Shown here: positions 55,963 through 64,000 of the stretch, one piece after another
How the letters are laid out: the number at the start of each line of letters is the position of its first letter
Numbering within the stretch: the first letter of the stretch is position 1
DNA from: Bacteroidales bacterium
GTDB lineage: Bacteria > Bacteroidota > Bacteroidia > Bacteroidales > Bacteroidaceae
DNA length: 64,000 bases
Assembly (NCBI GenBank): GCA_004557035.1
Contig: SFFB01000003.1
Coordinates: 35,446-99,445, forward strand
Direction of reading: 5' to 3'
Position numbers and translations under genes: made by a program
The notes under the pieces: generated by a model
The model's database searches: none
What the model saw: the letters and a program-made list of their open reading frames with translations, nothing else
What the model was told of the DNA's origin: nothing

Positions 55963-56841
55963 ATGAAACCCTATTTCTCTCCCTCCGAACTCATCATCAA
56001 TCCCGACGGGTCGGTGTTTCATCTCCATCTTTTGCCTGAGCATTTGGCCGACAAGGTCATCCTTGTGGGCGACCCCGGGCGCGTGGCCACCGTCGCTGCC
56101 CACTTTGACAGCCGCGAGTGTGACGTGCAAAGTCGCGAGTTTCATACCGTCACCGGCACCTATGCCGGCAAGCGCATCACCGTGGTGTCTACCGGCATTG
56201 GCTGTGACAACATCGACATCGTGCTCAACGAAATTGACGCCCTCGCCAACATTGACTTCGCGACACGCACCGTCAAGCCCACGCTCCGCAGCCTCGACAT
56301 CGTGCGCATAGGCACCTGTGGCGGACTCCAACCCGAGACGCCCGAGGGCACCTTCGTGGCCAGCGTCAAAAGCATTGGTTTCGACGGCTTGCTCAACTTC
56401 TATGCCGGCCGCGACACGGTATGCGACCTCCTTCTGGAACAACAATTCGTCGCCGCCATGGGCTGGCAGGGCTCCACTTGCATCAGCCACCCCTATTGTG
56501 TCAGTGCCGACGAGAGTCTCATCTGCCGCATAGCCTCCACCGACATGGTGCGCGGCATCACCGTGGCCTGTGGCGGATTTTTCGGTCCGCAAGGCCGCGA
56601 ACTCCGTCTGCCGCTGGCCGACCCCGAACAGAACGCCAAGATTGAGGCCTTCCGTTATGGCGACCTCAAGGTGACGAACTTTGAGATGGAAAGCAGTGCC
56701 GTGGCCGGCTTGTCGCGGCTCATGGGCCACAGGGCCTTGACCTGTTGTATGGTCATCGCCAACCGCTTGGCCGGACGTGCCAATCCCAACTACAAAAACA
56801 CCATCGACACGCTCATTGCCACCGTGCTCGACCGCATCTGA
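55963..56841 (+). CDS. Nucleoside phosphorylase (uridine phosphorylase family)
   Basis: The 292-residue protein belongs to the PNP/UDP phosphorylase family I: VILVGDPGRVATVAAHFD at the phosphate site, VVSTGIGCDNIDIVLNEID, VRIGTCGGLQ and FEMESSAVAGL (the Glu pair binds ribose). It cleaves nucleosides with phosphate to base plus ribose-1-phosphate, in salvage. Bacteroidetes members are often annotated as uridine phosphorylase, but specificity is uncertain from sequence alone. Length is slightly above the E. coli Udp. It is followed by its own hairpin terminator. Confidence 0.85.
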   Translation: MKPYFSPSELIINPDGSVFHLHLLPEHLADKVILVGDPGRVATVAAHFDSRECDVQSREFHTVTGTYAGKRITVVSTGIGCDNIDIVLNEIDALANIDFATRTVKPTLRSLDIVRIGTCGGLQPETPEGTFVASVKSIGFDGLLNFYAGRDTVCDLLLEQQFVAAMGWQGSTCISHPYCVSADESLICRIASTDMVRGITVACGGFFGPQGRELRLPLADPEQNAKIEAFRYGDLKVTNFEMESSAVAGLSRLMGHRALTCCMVIANRLAGRANPNYKNTIDTLIATVLDRI

Positions 56842-56870
56842 GCCATCCGCCAACCGGCGGCACACACGAA

Positions 56871-56902
56871 AAACGCGCCTCGTTTCACAACGGGGCGCGT
56901 TT
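56871..56902 (+). terminator. Terminator of the nucleoside phosphorylase gene
   Basis: AAACGCGCC (56871-56879) pairs with GGCGCGTTT (56894-56902), a 9-bp stem with a 14-nt loop, followed by GCTTTTCGTTTTT. It begins 30 bases after the stop codon. Confidence 0.7.
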
Positions 56903-57101
56903 GCTTTTCGTTTTTCAGATAGTGATTAGATCAGGTTGTTAAGATTGCATTATTCAGGATAACAACCGCAAATGTGGGGCTATTTTTTGAGACGGCCAAA
57001 CTTTTAAGTTTCATTGACACAAATTGAACCCATACACGGTTGGTCTGTTCCAAAAGTTGGATTTGTCGTCGCTGCTTGTCGGAGGCCTTAGTCAAATTGT
57101 C

Positions 57102-57260
57102 TTTGGTTTGAGGCCTGAGAGGCATTAACTTTGAGGTAAGAGAAAAGAAAGAGGCCCCGAAGGGGTCTCTTTTATTCATTTTCAGTCGCTTACGGGAATA
57201 AGGAGAGTTTTTCCCGGGCCTTATCGCAGTTTTTCCCGGCCTTATGACAGGCGCTGCCGA
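57102..57260 (+). repeat. Dispersed promoter-hairpin-tail element, copy D
   Basis: TTTG (57102-57105), 20 nt, TAACTTTG (57126-57133), 15 nt of AGGTAAGAGAAAAGA. A 10-bp hairpin follows (57149-57171, AAGAGGCCCC paired with GGGGTCTCTT), then TTTT. The tail holds CTTACGGGAATAAGGAGAGT, then CCCGGGCCTTATCGCAGT, then CCCGGCCTTATGACAG. The AGGTAAGA block is shared with copy C. Before it (56903-57101) and between it and 57471 I see nothing further. Confidence 0.7.
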
Positions 57261-57471
57261 GCCTATGCCGGCCCATACTCCAACGCCATCAAGCCGCTTT
57301 TTGACGCATCCGGAGCACGCCAAGTCGCTTTGAAGCACATTTCTCAGGTTTTTGCGTCACGCCATCCCCAAGGAAATAAACACCCCACGCAGAGTGGGCA
57401 AAAATATATGAGCCGCAGGGCGGCTCATCGCCCACTCGCGCCGCCATAAAACAAAAAAAATTGATTGTCTC

Positions 57472-57560
57472 ACGACAACCAATCTTTACTAACCTTAAAT
57501 CTAATACCATGAAAAACAATGCAAATATACGGCCGTCGGGCCCACTTGTCAAGTCTCGAG
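57472..57560 (+). other. Possible remnant of a secreted-protein gene leader
   Basis: ACTAACCTTAAATCTAATACC directly before an ATG (57509) resembles, from memory, the leader found before SusC/TonB-type and other secreted-protein genes in Bacteroidales. The frame after it (MKNNANIRPSGPLVKSRGLK and on) has no signal peptide and runs into the 3' end of the TolC gene on the other strand. It may be the broken start of a lost gene. Confidence is low. Confidence 0.3.
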
Positions 57561-57624
57561 GCCTAAAACATCGTTTTGTTATGATATTTTTAAGGAAAAT
57601 GGTTCGTTTTGTCAGTTCGGCCTA

Positions 57625-59091
57625 TCAAAAACCTAAGATGCCTTGGGCTTTGAGCAACGCCGAGCGGCTGATGCGTTGGTCGATTTGAGCGTCGATTTTG
57701 TCGCTTTGTGCGCCCACCCACGCCGTTTGGGCCGAGAGCAGGTCTGAGGTGACCACGACGCCTTCGGCAAAGCCTTGACGGGCGGTGAAGAGGTTCTCTT
57801 CGGCCCGGGCGAGATTGCGCAGGCTCAGCGCATATTGTTCGTCGGCCTCTTCGACACGCTGGCCGGCCTGTTTGAGCGAGAGGGCAATCTGCTCTTTGGC
57901 TTCGTCGAGCCTGAGCGCTGCAATGGTGGCATCGGCACGGGCCGCCTGCACCTTATGTCGGCCTTCGCCCCAATTCCACACCGGCACCTTCAGTGCCACG
58001 CCTACGGCCCAAGTGCCTTTGAACTTCTTCTCAAATCCATTCGTCAGTCCGGGATAGGTGGTGAGCAGTCCGCCGGTGAGGGCTAACTGGGGCATGAAGT
58101 CTGAGCGTGCCACGTCCACTTGCCGGCGGCTGATGGTCAGTGCGCTCTCCAGCATTTGCAGTTCGGGCCGATGGGTGAAGGCTGTCAGCGTATCTGTAGA
58201 AGAGTCTGTGGCCGAAGCCGAGAGTCCGGGCAACTCTTCGAGCATTTCGTCGGCCAGGGTGATGGGGCTGTCGAGGGGAAGGCCGCAAAGCCGGCACAGG
58301 GCCATGCGCGACAGGGTCAGGGCATTGTTCACCTTCTTCAAGGTCATTTCGGCCTCGCCTGCTTTCACGCTGACGCTCAGCCCGGAGGCTTTGGTGGCCA
58401 CGCCTTCCTCAATCATCTGCGTCATATCCCCTTGGAGCCGTCGGGTCATGTCGACATATTGGGTGGCGATGCGGCGTTTGGCCGAGAGTGAAACCACTTG
58501 CCAATAAGCCTGTTCCACGTCCAGCAGCAACTCTTGTTCGGCTTGGCGTCCCTTTTGGCGGGCAATGAGTCGGGCCTGGTCGGTGATTTGGTTCATTGCC
58601 CGAATTTTTCCACCCATATAGAGCGGTTGGGTGAGCATGAGCGAGGCGAGCGAGAGATTGCGCGTGTCCGTTTTGAGTGCATCGACGAGGTTGGCGCCGG
58701 CTTGGTTGAGTCCCTCACCGATTTTGGGAAAGAGCGCAGCCAGTTCGGGATACTGCGCGGCTATGATGGCGGCGTCGGGTCCGAGGCTTTGCAGCAGTCC
58801 GGTGCCCATTTGTGGCAGCGCAGCCTTTTGTGTGTCGTTGAGCAATGAGATTTCGTCGCCCGTGCGCATATAGGTGGCCGAGAGGGCCACTTTGGGGAGA
58901 TAGGCCGTGCGGGCGGCCTTTTGCTGGTGAAGGCTTTTGGTCTCTTCGGCCTGGCTGATGGCCATCGTTTTGCTTTGTTGCAGGGCCATTTGTCGCAGGC
59001 TGTCGAGCGTGAAAGTCTGAGCGGCGACAGGGAGCGATATGGCGGCCCAGGCGGTGAAGAGCCACAGGGTTTTCTTGAAAGATGCAGTCAT
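57625..59091 (-). CDS. TolC-family outer membrane efflux protein
   Basis: The 488-residue protein has a signal peptide (MTASFKKTLWLFTAWAAISL, cleavage near PVAAQ) and two OEP repeats of long helices: FTLDSLRQMALQQSKTMAIS onward and, in the second half, HRPELQMLESALTISRRQVD with GLLTTYPGL. It forms the outer-membrane and periplasmic tunnel of tripartite efflux or type I secretion. No membrane-fusion or inner-membrane partner is adjacent. It is the last of three minus-strand genes after the M60 protease and the 56-residue peptide. Confidence 0.9.
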   Translation of the reverse strand: MTASFKKTLWLFTAWAAISLPVAAQTFTLDSLRQMALQQSKTMAISQAEETKSLHQQKAARTAYLPKVALSATYMRTGDEISLLNDTQKAALPQMGTGLLQSLGPDAAIIAAQYPELAALFPKIGEGLNQAGANLVDALKTDTRNLSLASLMLTQPLYMGGKIRAMNQITDQARLIARQKGRQAEQELLLDVEQAYWQVVSLSAKRRIATQYVDMTRRLQGDMTQMIEEGVATKASGLSVSVKAGEAEMTLKKVNNALTLSRMALCRLCGLPLDSPITLADEMLEELPGLSASATDSSTDTLTAFTHRPELQMLESALTISRRQVDVARSDFMPQLALTGGLLTTYPGLTNGFEKKFKGTWAVGVALKVPVWNWGEGRHKVQAARADATIAALRLDEAKEQIALSLKQAGQRVEEADEQYALSLRNLARAEENLFTARQGFAEGVVVTSDLLSAQTAWVGAQSDKIDAQIDQRISRSALLKAQGILGF

Positions 59092-59214
59092 TGTTTAGAT
59101 GTTTTGTCGTGATGTGAAAATGGTGCTGCAAAGATAGGGCTCAAGGGGCAATGCACGGCCGCCCAACCGCTGAATGGGCCAAAGTGTCGGTGAAATAGAC
59201 TACAAGCCACCCGG

Positions 59215-59385
59215 TTAGAGACCGGCTTCGTCGCTGCTGCCCCAAATGGGATGGCGGTCGTAGCCGGATCGGCGTTGGGTCTTGTCGCTGTCGTCCACGT
59301 TTTCGTCGGTGGAAGAGAGCGAGAGCAGGGCGTGCTCTGTGGCAAAGCCGATGGCGAGGCTTCGGGGCGTGATATAGTGTTTCAT
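59215..59385 (-). CDS. Small protein of 56 residues following a secreted protease
   Basis: Reading from ATG 59385 the gene gives MKHYITPRSLAIGFATEHAL, then LSLSSTDENVDDSDKTQRRS and GYDRHPIWGSSDEAGL, then TAA. It has no signal peptide. It is split into a hydrophobic N-terminal half and an acidic, disordered C-terminal half. It begins 18 bases after the stop of the M60 gene, so it is cotranscribed. Very small genes of the form MKxYIxPxxxxxxxxxExALLS are, from memory, common next to secreted-protein genes in Prevotella and Bacteroides. Their function is unknown to me. Confidence 0.7.
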   Translation of the reverse strand: MKHYITPRSLAIGFATEHALLSLSSTDENVDDSDKTQRRSGYDRHPIWGSSDEAGL

Positions 59386-59403
59386 TGTCTTAGACGTCTG
59401 GAT

Positions 59404-62400
59404 TTAATAAATGACTTTCTTCCCGTTTTGAATGTAAAGCCGGCCGGGTTGAGGTTGGTTGATGCGGCGGCCTTGGAGGTCGTAGAGCGTGTGGACGGGC
59501 TGAGTGTCGGTCGGTACGGGGCTGTTGATGCCGGTGAGGGGCGGCGTGTCGTGGCTCACTCTGAGTGTTGAAGAGGCTGCCGAGAGTTCGAGCCAGGCTC
59601 TGAAAGGCGTGATGCGTCCGGCTGCCGTGGTCCGGCCCAGTTTGGTGCCGGCGGCGTTGAGTTTGTAGCGGTCGGCACCGATGACGCCGGCCGTGTATGA
59701 ACCTTTGAAGGCCAGACTCTGTGTCGACTTCGTCACTTCGGCGGTGGAGGGAGTGGGAGCGAAGACGGCATTGGTCTTGTTGATGACGAGCGAAGTGACG
59801 TCTTCGGGACACCAAGCGAGACAAGGCGTGCCGGCTGCCACATCGGCCTCGGTTGTGGCGAAGTGTACCACCGTGATGCCCTCAGAGTCGCTCTCGAAGC
59901 CGCTGAGTGTTTCGACGGTGGAGCCTTCGGGCAGGTCGGAGGCCGAGAAGGTGAAGGGCAGGCAGAAGGAGTTGTAGAGTGCGGTGCCGGTGCGGCTGTA
60001 GGTGGCTTCGGCGGCGGTGAAGGCCGAGGGACCGGGATAGAAGTCCACCTTGTCGGCCAGCGCGATGCAGTCGGCCACGTAGTTGCTGCCCGAGCGATAG
60101 ACCACGCCGGGCGATGCGAGGAGCGCAGCGTTGGCCGAAGATTTTTCACCCTCATACCAAGCCACGGCACCGTGGGGCAGACTGATGGCCGAGGTCCCGT
60201 CGCTGTAGAGTGTTTTGGCCGAGGAGGGCGAACCGTAATAGGCCGTGAGCGTATAGGGCGAGTCGGCGCTTGAGGGGACAGCTACGTCGGTGCCGTCGCT
60301 TTGGGCCGCCTTGACGACGTAATCGGTGAGCCCGTCGGGCAGAGTGAAGGTGTTGGTGTTGGCCAGCATCACCAAATGTCCCTCGGCGTCGTAGACCTTA
60401 TAGCCCATGGCTCCCTCGCCCGTCATCGTCACCACGGTGGCGCCGTCTTGCTGGGAAGTTTCGTAGGTATAGGTCATGCCTTCGTTTTGGCAGGTGGGCG
60501 TATAGTCGGTGTATTGTCCCACGTCGCCCAGGCCTATCGACATATATTCTTCTTCGTTGATGGCCGTTTTCTTTTCGCCATCGGCCGCGCCCTCATAGGT
60601 GGCGTCGGGGGCGGTGATGCGGTCTTCGATGAAGATGATGTTGCACGGTTTGAGGTTCATATCGGCCACGGCCTGCTTGGCGGCATCGATGTCGTCTTGT
60701 GAGAAGGTGAGATAATAGTTGGCATAGTCATCGATGAGCAGGGCCTCCTTGGTCACGCCGCTAATCGTATGCTCAGAGAGTGTGGGAATGAAGAAGAAAC
60801 CGTAGGCTTCGAAAAATTCGGTGAGGTCATAGCCCGACACTTCGCAGCACTTCTTGTAAAACTTCAGACATTCCTCGCTCGCCGGCACGAAAGTCTCCTT
60901 GCTGTTGTTGATGGGGTCTTGGCGCAGCGCACGGAAGAGGTTGGGATAAAAGTCGGGGTTGTAGCCCTGGACGTGGAAGAAGAGATAAAGTTGGTAGTAG
61001 AAGTGAGTGATTTCCCAGATATTGCGCAGTTTGAAGAAGGTGCCTGCTGCGAAACTGTCGAAAGTGGTCTGTATCGACGCGGCCCTTGACGTGCAGCGTC
61101 CGATGTGATAGACGGCGACATTCGAAAAGAGATTGTTCGACACCTCCGTGAGGCCGCCCATATTGATAAGGTGCTGGAGCACGTGGCCCGTTTCGTGGGC
61201 CGGTCCCCATATGGCGCCGCCCGTTCCGGCCATCGTCTCGTAGTTCATCACCGTTGAGAGCGTATTGGCGTTATAGTAGGTGCCGCCGTTGGTGGCGTAC
61301 ATATAAGCATTTTCACTATAGACCGTAAAGGCGTTGAGTATGTTGTTGAAGCGTCCGTCAAAATCGCTCACGGCCATAAGCTCGTAGTCGGCGTCGACCA
61401 TCTTGTCCCAAACCTCGCAGAGTTCCACCATCTTTTCGGGGCAAGCGCTCACCACCTCTGCCTTGCGCATGGAGAAGACCACGCGGCGGCCCTTGATGTT
61501 CAGGTAGGGGCTGGCGCTGAGCAGGTGGGCTTGCAGTTGTTGCCAGTCGGCATTGTCGTCGCCTCGGGTCAAGTCAAGATAGCCGTTCACCTCGCCGCCC
61601 TCGATGTGGACCTTAATGTCGGGAAAACCGGAAAGCAGCGGCGGCGTGTCGTCGACAAACTCAGCCTGATAAAACACATAGAGCGTGGCGTCGTCGCCGC
61701 AGATGAAGATGTTGAGTCCCTCTGTCAGGTCATATTGCAAGCCGGTGGTGTTGGTTTGGCTTTGGAGTTCGATTTTCACCGAAGCCCCTTCGGGAATTTG
61801 GTCGGCAAAGACATAAAACGGTGTACCTTTTTTCACCACGATGCCCGTAGGGTTGCTCAGTCGGCCCAGATGATAGCCAATTTTGAGTTGCTCCCAGGCC
61901 ATGCGCTGATAGTCGCTGTAGACGCCGTAATCGGCTATGCGGAACGACTCCTCGGTCTTGTCCCATCCTTCGTCCCACACCGTCCATGTGTGGTTCTTTA
62001 TTTTCAAAACCATCTCCTGCAGCGTCGAGGGCAGATCGTCGGTGGTCATTTTTGAGGTGAGGGCGGCGTCGGTCAGGGCGGCGATTTCGGGTTGCAGGGT
62101 GGTGCAAGCGTTGTCGGTGAAATAGTTGGACATCAAAGCCGCATAAGTGCTTTGCCTTTCGATAGCCTCACAGGCTTCTTGGAATGTGGCCTGAGCCTGC
62201 GTCAGAGCGTCGGCGTCGACACTCACCTCCTGAATGTACCACAGCGAAGCGTCGGCGTTGGTGTACCAACCCACTACGTTGGCTCCGGCATCGGTGTGCA
62301 GGCCCACGCCTCCCGAGTCGGCAATTTTGAAACTCGTCAAGAAGGTTTCTGCCGTATTTTCGGTGAAGACAAATCCCGACTCAGCCGTTCCCGTCGTGGT

Positions 62401-63786
62401 GTATGACCTGCTCAGTGCGCCTCCCTGCAAGGCCAGATAGCGTCCCGTCAGTGCATTTTGTATGGCCCATTTGCCGTCGGCTTCTACGAGTTGCCAGAGT
62501 TGTGAGTAGTCGTTTTCGGCCGCCGTTTGCGAACCCACCTTGCCTGTCGCGATGTTTTCGGTCATAGACGTCCCATATCGTCGGGATATGAGCCGATAAT
62601 ATTGGCCGGCTCCCGGGGTCGAGACATAGCCCGAGAGCCTGGTGAAATGAGCTTTCACTTCTTCCGTCGTCACGTCTTCGACCGGCTCAAACAGCCAGTC
62701 GGAGGCCACGTTGCCTTGGTCGGCCGTGCCCGATTGCCAAGTGACGAGGATTTGCCAAGAGGCGAAATGCAGTGCCTTGTGGCCGCTCAGAGCGGCATTG
62801 GTCGAGAGGGTCACATAGTCAGTCGCGTTGGTGGTGTTTGAGGCACTGCTTTTCACGTACCACACATTGTCGGGACAGGCACTGGCCGCGTAGTTGTCTG
62901 AACCGGTGTTCATTTCTCCCGGCAGGTAGTGGGCCATCTGTGCGTTTTGGATGTGATAGCCGGCGCCCGAGGGCGTGAAGGCCCAGATACCGCTCCAGTC
63001 GGTCAGCGTTGAGCCTTCGGCCACGATGAGTTTGCGCGTGTCTACGTCTTCGGCCGCCGTCGGAGCCGTCCAGCCGGTGGAGTAGGCGTGGCGGTTGACC
63101 AGACGGAAGAGGCTGTAGTGGGAGAGTTTGTTGTTAATCCGCGTCTGTGGCGAAAGTTCTCCTTCGGTCACCACGTCTACGGCATAAAACCGCCAGGCGC
63201 GGGCTTGGCCGTTGATGCTTGTGATGATGTCGGTGCCCCAGCCGCCGAGGTTTTTGTTGTTGTCGGCGTCGAGGTCCACGTTGTTTTGGTCGATAATCAT
63301 GAAGTAACCCTCGATGGCGTTGCCGTCACCGTCATAGATTGGTCTGACGGTGAAAATGCCGATGTTGGCATCGTCGGTCGACGTGGCCGAACCCTCGTTG
63401 CCGTAGGTGGTCCATACGCCGTTGACGAGCCGTTTGGCGTAGTGCCCATAGCCGGTCTGTAGATAGTAGGTCGAGGCCCCGTCGGCCGTCGGTACGAACC
63501 GGAACAGGCGGTCGGCACCCAGTGTGACCGCGTCGCCGTCGACGACAGCCGTGCCGGCGCAAGAGAGTGTGCAGTCTTCGCCGGCTTTGATGTAGCCGCC
63601 GCGATAGGGGTTGTGAACGGCATACCAGCGGTTCGCCTCAAAGGCCGTGGCCGGCGTGGCAGAGACAGCGGTGAAATAACTCGTAAGGTCAGAAAGGGGA
63701 GGGTCTACGGTAGCAGCCGCAGCTTTGGCGATAAACATCGCCAGACAGCTCAGCCCGACAAGGGCGAGCCTGAGGGTGGTTTTCAT
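59404..63786 (-). CDS. Large secreted M60-family (enhancin/mucinase-type) zinc metalloprotease
   Basis: The 1460-residue protein starts at ATG 63786 with a signal peptide (MKTTLRLALVGLSCLAMFIA). The N-terminal 550 residues carry several lectin-like or ricin-like repeats (GGYIKAGEDCTLS; QNALTGRYLALQGG; YHIQNAQMAHYLPG). The peptidase M60 domain (about 640-950) has the zinc motif HETGH at 864-868 and a downstream Glu (about 881) as in HExxHx(8-28)E. The C-terminal region shares a module with the secreted protein at 18000-19769, then ends LYDLQGRRINQPQPGRLYIQ and NGKKVIY, a tail like T9SS type A sorting domains. M60 enzymes cleave mucin O-glycoproteins. It probably acts at the surface or outside the cell. 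Confidence 0.9.
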   Translation of the reverse strand: MKTTLRLALVGLSCLAMFIAKAAAATVDPPLSDLTSYFTAVSATPATAFEANRWYAVHNPYRGGYIKAGEDCTLSCAGTAVVDGDAVTLGADRLFRFVPTADGASTYYLQTGYGHYAKRLVNGVWTTYGNEGSATSTDDANIGIFTVRPIYDGDGNAIEGYFMIIDQNNVDLDADNNKNLGGWGTDIITSINGQARAWRFYAVDVVTEGELSPQTRINNKLSHYSLFRLVNRHAYSTGWTAPTAAEDVDTRKLIVAEGSTLTDWSGIWAFTPSGAGYHIQNAQMAHYLPGEMNTGSDNYAASACPDNVWYVKSSASNTTNATDYVTLSTNAALSGHKALHFASWQILVTWQSGTADQGNVASDWLFEPVEDVTTEEVKAHFTRLSGYVSTPGAGQYYRLISRRYGTSMTENIATGKVGSQTAAENDYSQLWQLVEADGKWAIQNALTGRYLALQGGALSRSYTTTGTAESGFVFTENTAETFLTSFKIADSGGVGLHTDAGANVVGWYTNADASLWYIQEVSVDADALTQAQATFQEACEAIERQSTYAALMSNYFTDNACTTLQPEIAALTDAALTSKMTTDDLPSTLQEMVLKIKNHTWTVWDEGWDKTEESFRIADYGVYSDYQRMAWEQLKIGYHLGRLSNPTGIVVKKGTPFYVFADQIPEGASVKIELQSQTNTTGLQYDLTEGLNIFICGDDATLYVFYQAEFVDDTPPLLSGFPDIKVHIEGGEVNGYLDLTRGDDNADWQQLQAHLLSASPYLNIKGRRVVFSMRKAEVVSACPEKMVELCEVWDKMVDADYELMAVSDFDGRFNNILNAFTVYSENAYMYATNGGTYYNANTLSTVMNYETMAGTGGAIWGPAHETGHVLQHLINMGGLTEVSNNLFSNVAVYHIGRCTSRAASIQTTFDSFAAGTFFKLRNIWEITHFYYQLYLFFHVQGYNPDFYPNLFRALRQDPINNSKETFVPASEECLKFYKKCCEVSGYDLTEFFEAYGFFFIPTLSEHTISGVTKEALLIDDYANYYLTFSQDDIDAAKQAVADMNLKPCNIIFIEDRITAPDATYEGAADGEKKTAINEEEYMSIGLGDVGQYTDYTPTCQNEGMTYTYETSQQDGATVVTMTGEGAMGYKVYDAEGHLVMLANTNTFTLPDGLTDYVVKAAQSDGTDVAVPSSADSPYTLTAYYGSPSSAKTLYSDGTSAISLPHGAVAWYEGEKSSANAALLASPGVVYRSGSNYVADCIALADKVDFYPGPSAFTAAEATYSRTGTALYNSFCLPFTFSASDLPEGSTVETLSGFESDSEGITVVHFATTEADVAAGTPCLAWCPEDVTSLVINKTNAVFAPTPSTAEVTKSTQSLAFKGSYTAGVIGADRYKLNAAGTKLGRTTAAGRITPFRAWLELSAASSTLRVSHDTPPLTGINSPVPTDTQPVHTLYDLQGRRINQPQPGRLYIQNGKKVIY

Positions 63787-63820
63787 AATAGATTTAAGGT
63801 GTGTGGCATAATATATATTC

Positions 63821-63902
63821 AGACTAAAAGACTAAAAGTCCAAAAGTCTAAGAGTCTAAAAGACTAAGAGAGTTTGAGCGGCCAAGTACGCCCTGAAAGG
63901 GC
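63821..63902. repeat. Octamer-array element with TTTGAGCGGCCAAG core, copy 3
   Basis: The left arm (63821-63871) has AGACTAAA-type octamers about six times. AGTTTGAGCGGCCAAG (63871-63886) follows, then TACGCCCTGAAAGGGC with a small stem GCCCT-GAA-AGGGC (63890-63902). The right T-rich arm of copies 1 and 2 is missing. It lies upstream of the M60 start. From 63903 to 64000 I see nothing I can name. Confidence 0.6.
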
Positions 63903-64000
63903 AACAAGACCATAGCACTAAGTTTGCCCCTGTAATCGGGCACCGCCCGTTCACAAGAGCAAACAATAAGAAAAAATAAAATTGGATTGCCTGGTTCTTC

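Overview
The window is chromosomal DNA from a member of the Bacteroidales, most likely Prevotellaceae. The evidence is the set of Bacteroidetes-only families (DUF4831, DUF4421, PCMD domain, PorT-like barrels, Cys-Ser-Asp-Asp-Asp surface lipoprotein signal, CarboxypepD_reg-type TonB receptor), the order atpD-C-I-B-E-F-H-A-G, promoters of the TTTG-N19-TAnnTTTG type, the near absence of Shine-Dalgarno sequences, and the GC-rich codon use. I see no prophage, insertion sequence, CRISPR array or rRNA. The one tRNA is tRNA-Gly(CCC).

Layout. 1-6430: left-truncated dnaA, cstA and rsmA on the minus strand, then a flippase-like membrane protein and pepD on the plus strand. 6580-11610: folC, then an abcF-grpE-dnaJ operon (minus), with htpG divergent (plus) behind a sigma-54-like promoter. 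13857-14700: an intergenic region with a dispersed repeat element and a 53-residue peptide gene. 14835-25468: an eight-gene minus-strand operon (Ca2+ ATPase, HD hydrolase, secreted alpha/beta hydrolase, rfbA, secreted protein, HAD phosphatase-like, NAD(P)HX repair enzyme, DUF4831), closed by a strong terminator. 26143-31034: a BamA-like barrel, a PCMD protein, nadC and a C69 dipeptidase (minus). 31532-36251: membrane protein, Gfo/Idh/MocA oxidoreductase, DUF4421 protein, DNA glycosylase and rpsP. 36532-41148: a TonB receptor and a surface lipoprotein with matching promoters. 41675-44246: tRNA-Gly, nhaD and pfkA. 44474-52005: the complete F1Fo ATP synthase operon. 52133-56841: envelope genes (PorT-like barrel, LysM plus periplasmic-binding fusion, PD40 protein) and a nucleoside phosphorylase. 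57625-63786: an M60 mucinase-type protease, a 56-residue peptide and a TolC-family protein.

The most unusual content is intergenic. Four copies (near 13.9, 31.4, 41.3 and 57.2 kb) of an apparently undescribed element have a complete Bacteroidetes promoter, about 15 nt, a terminator-like hairpin with a T run, and then a tail of repeated CGGGCCTTATGGCAG-like units. A fifth copy (52.0 kb) has the promoter and hairpin only. A second dispersed family, octamer repeats of GAGACTAA type around a TTTGAGCGGCCAAG core, occurs at 39.4, 49.4 (inside the atp operon) and 63.8 kb, with a related palindrome at 26.1 kb. Other points are 11-bp-phased GTCA repeats upstream of the TonB/lipoprotein pair, a -24/-12 type promoter at htpG, and an ABC-F protein whose second ATPase site has lost its Walker A and catalytic glutamate.
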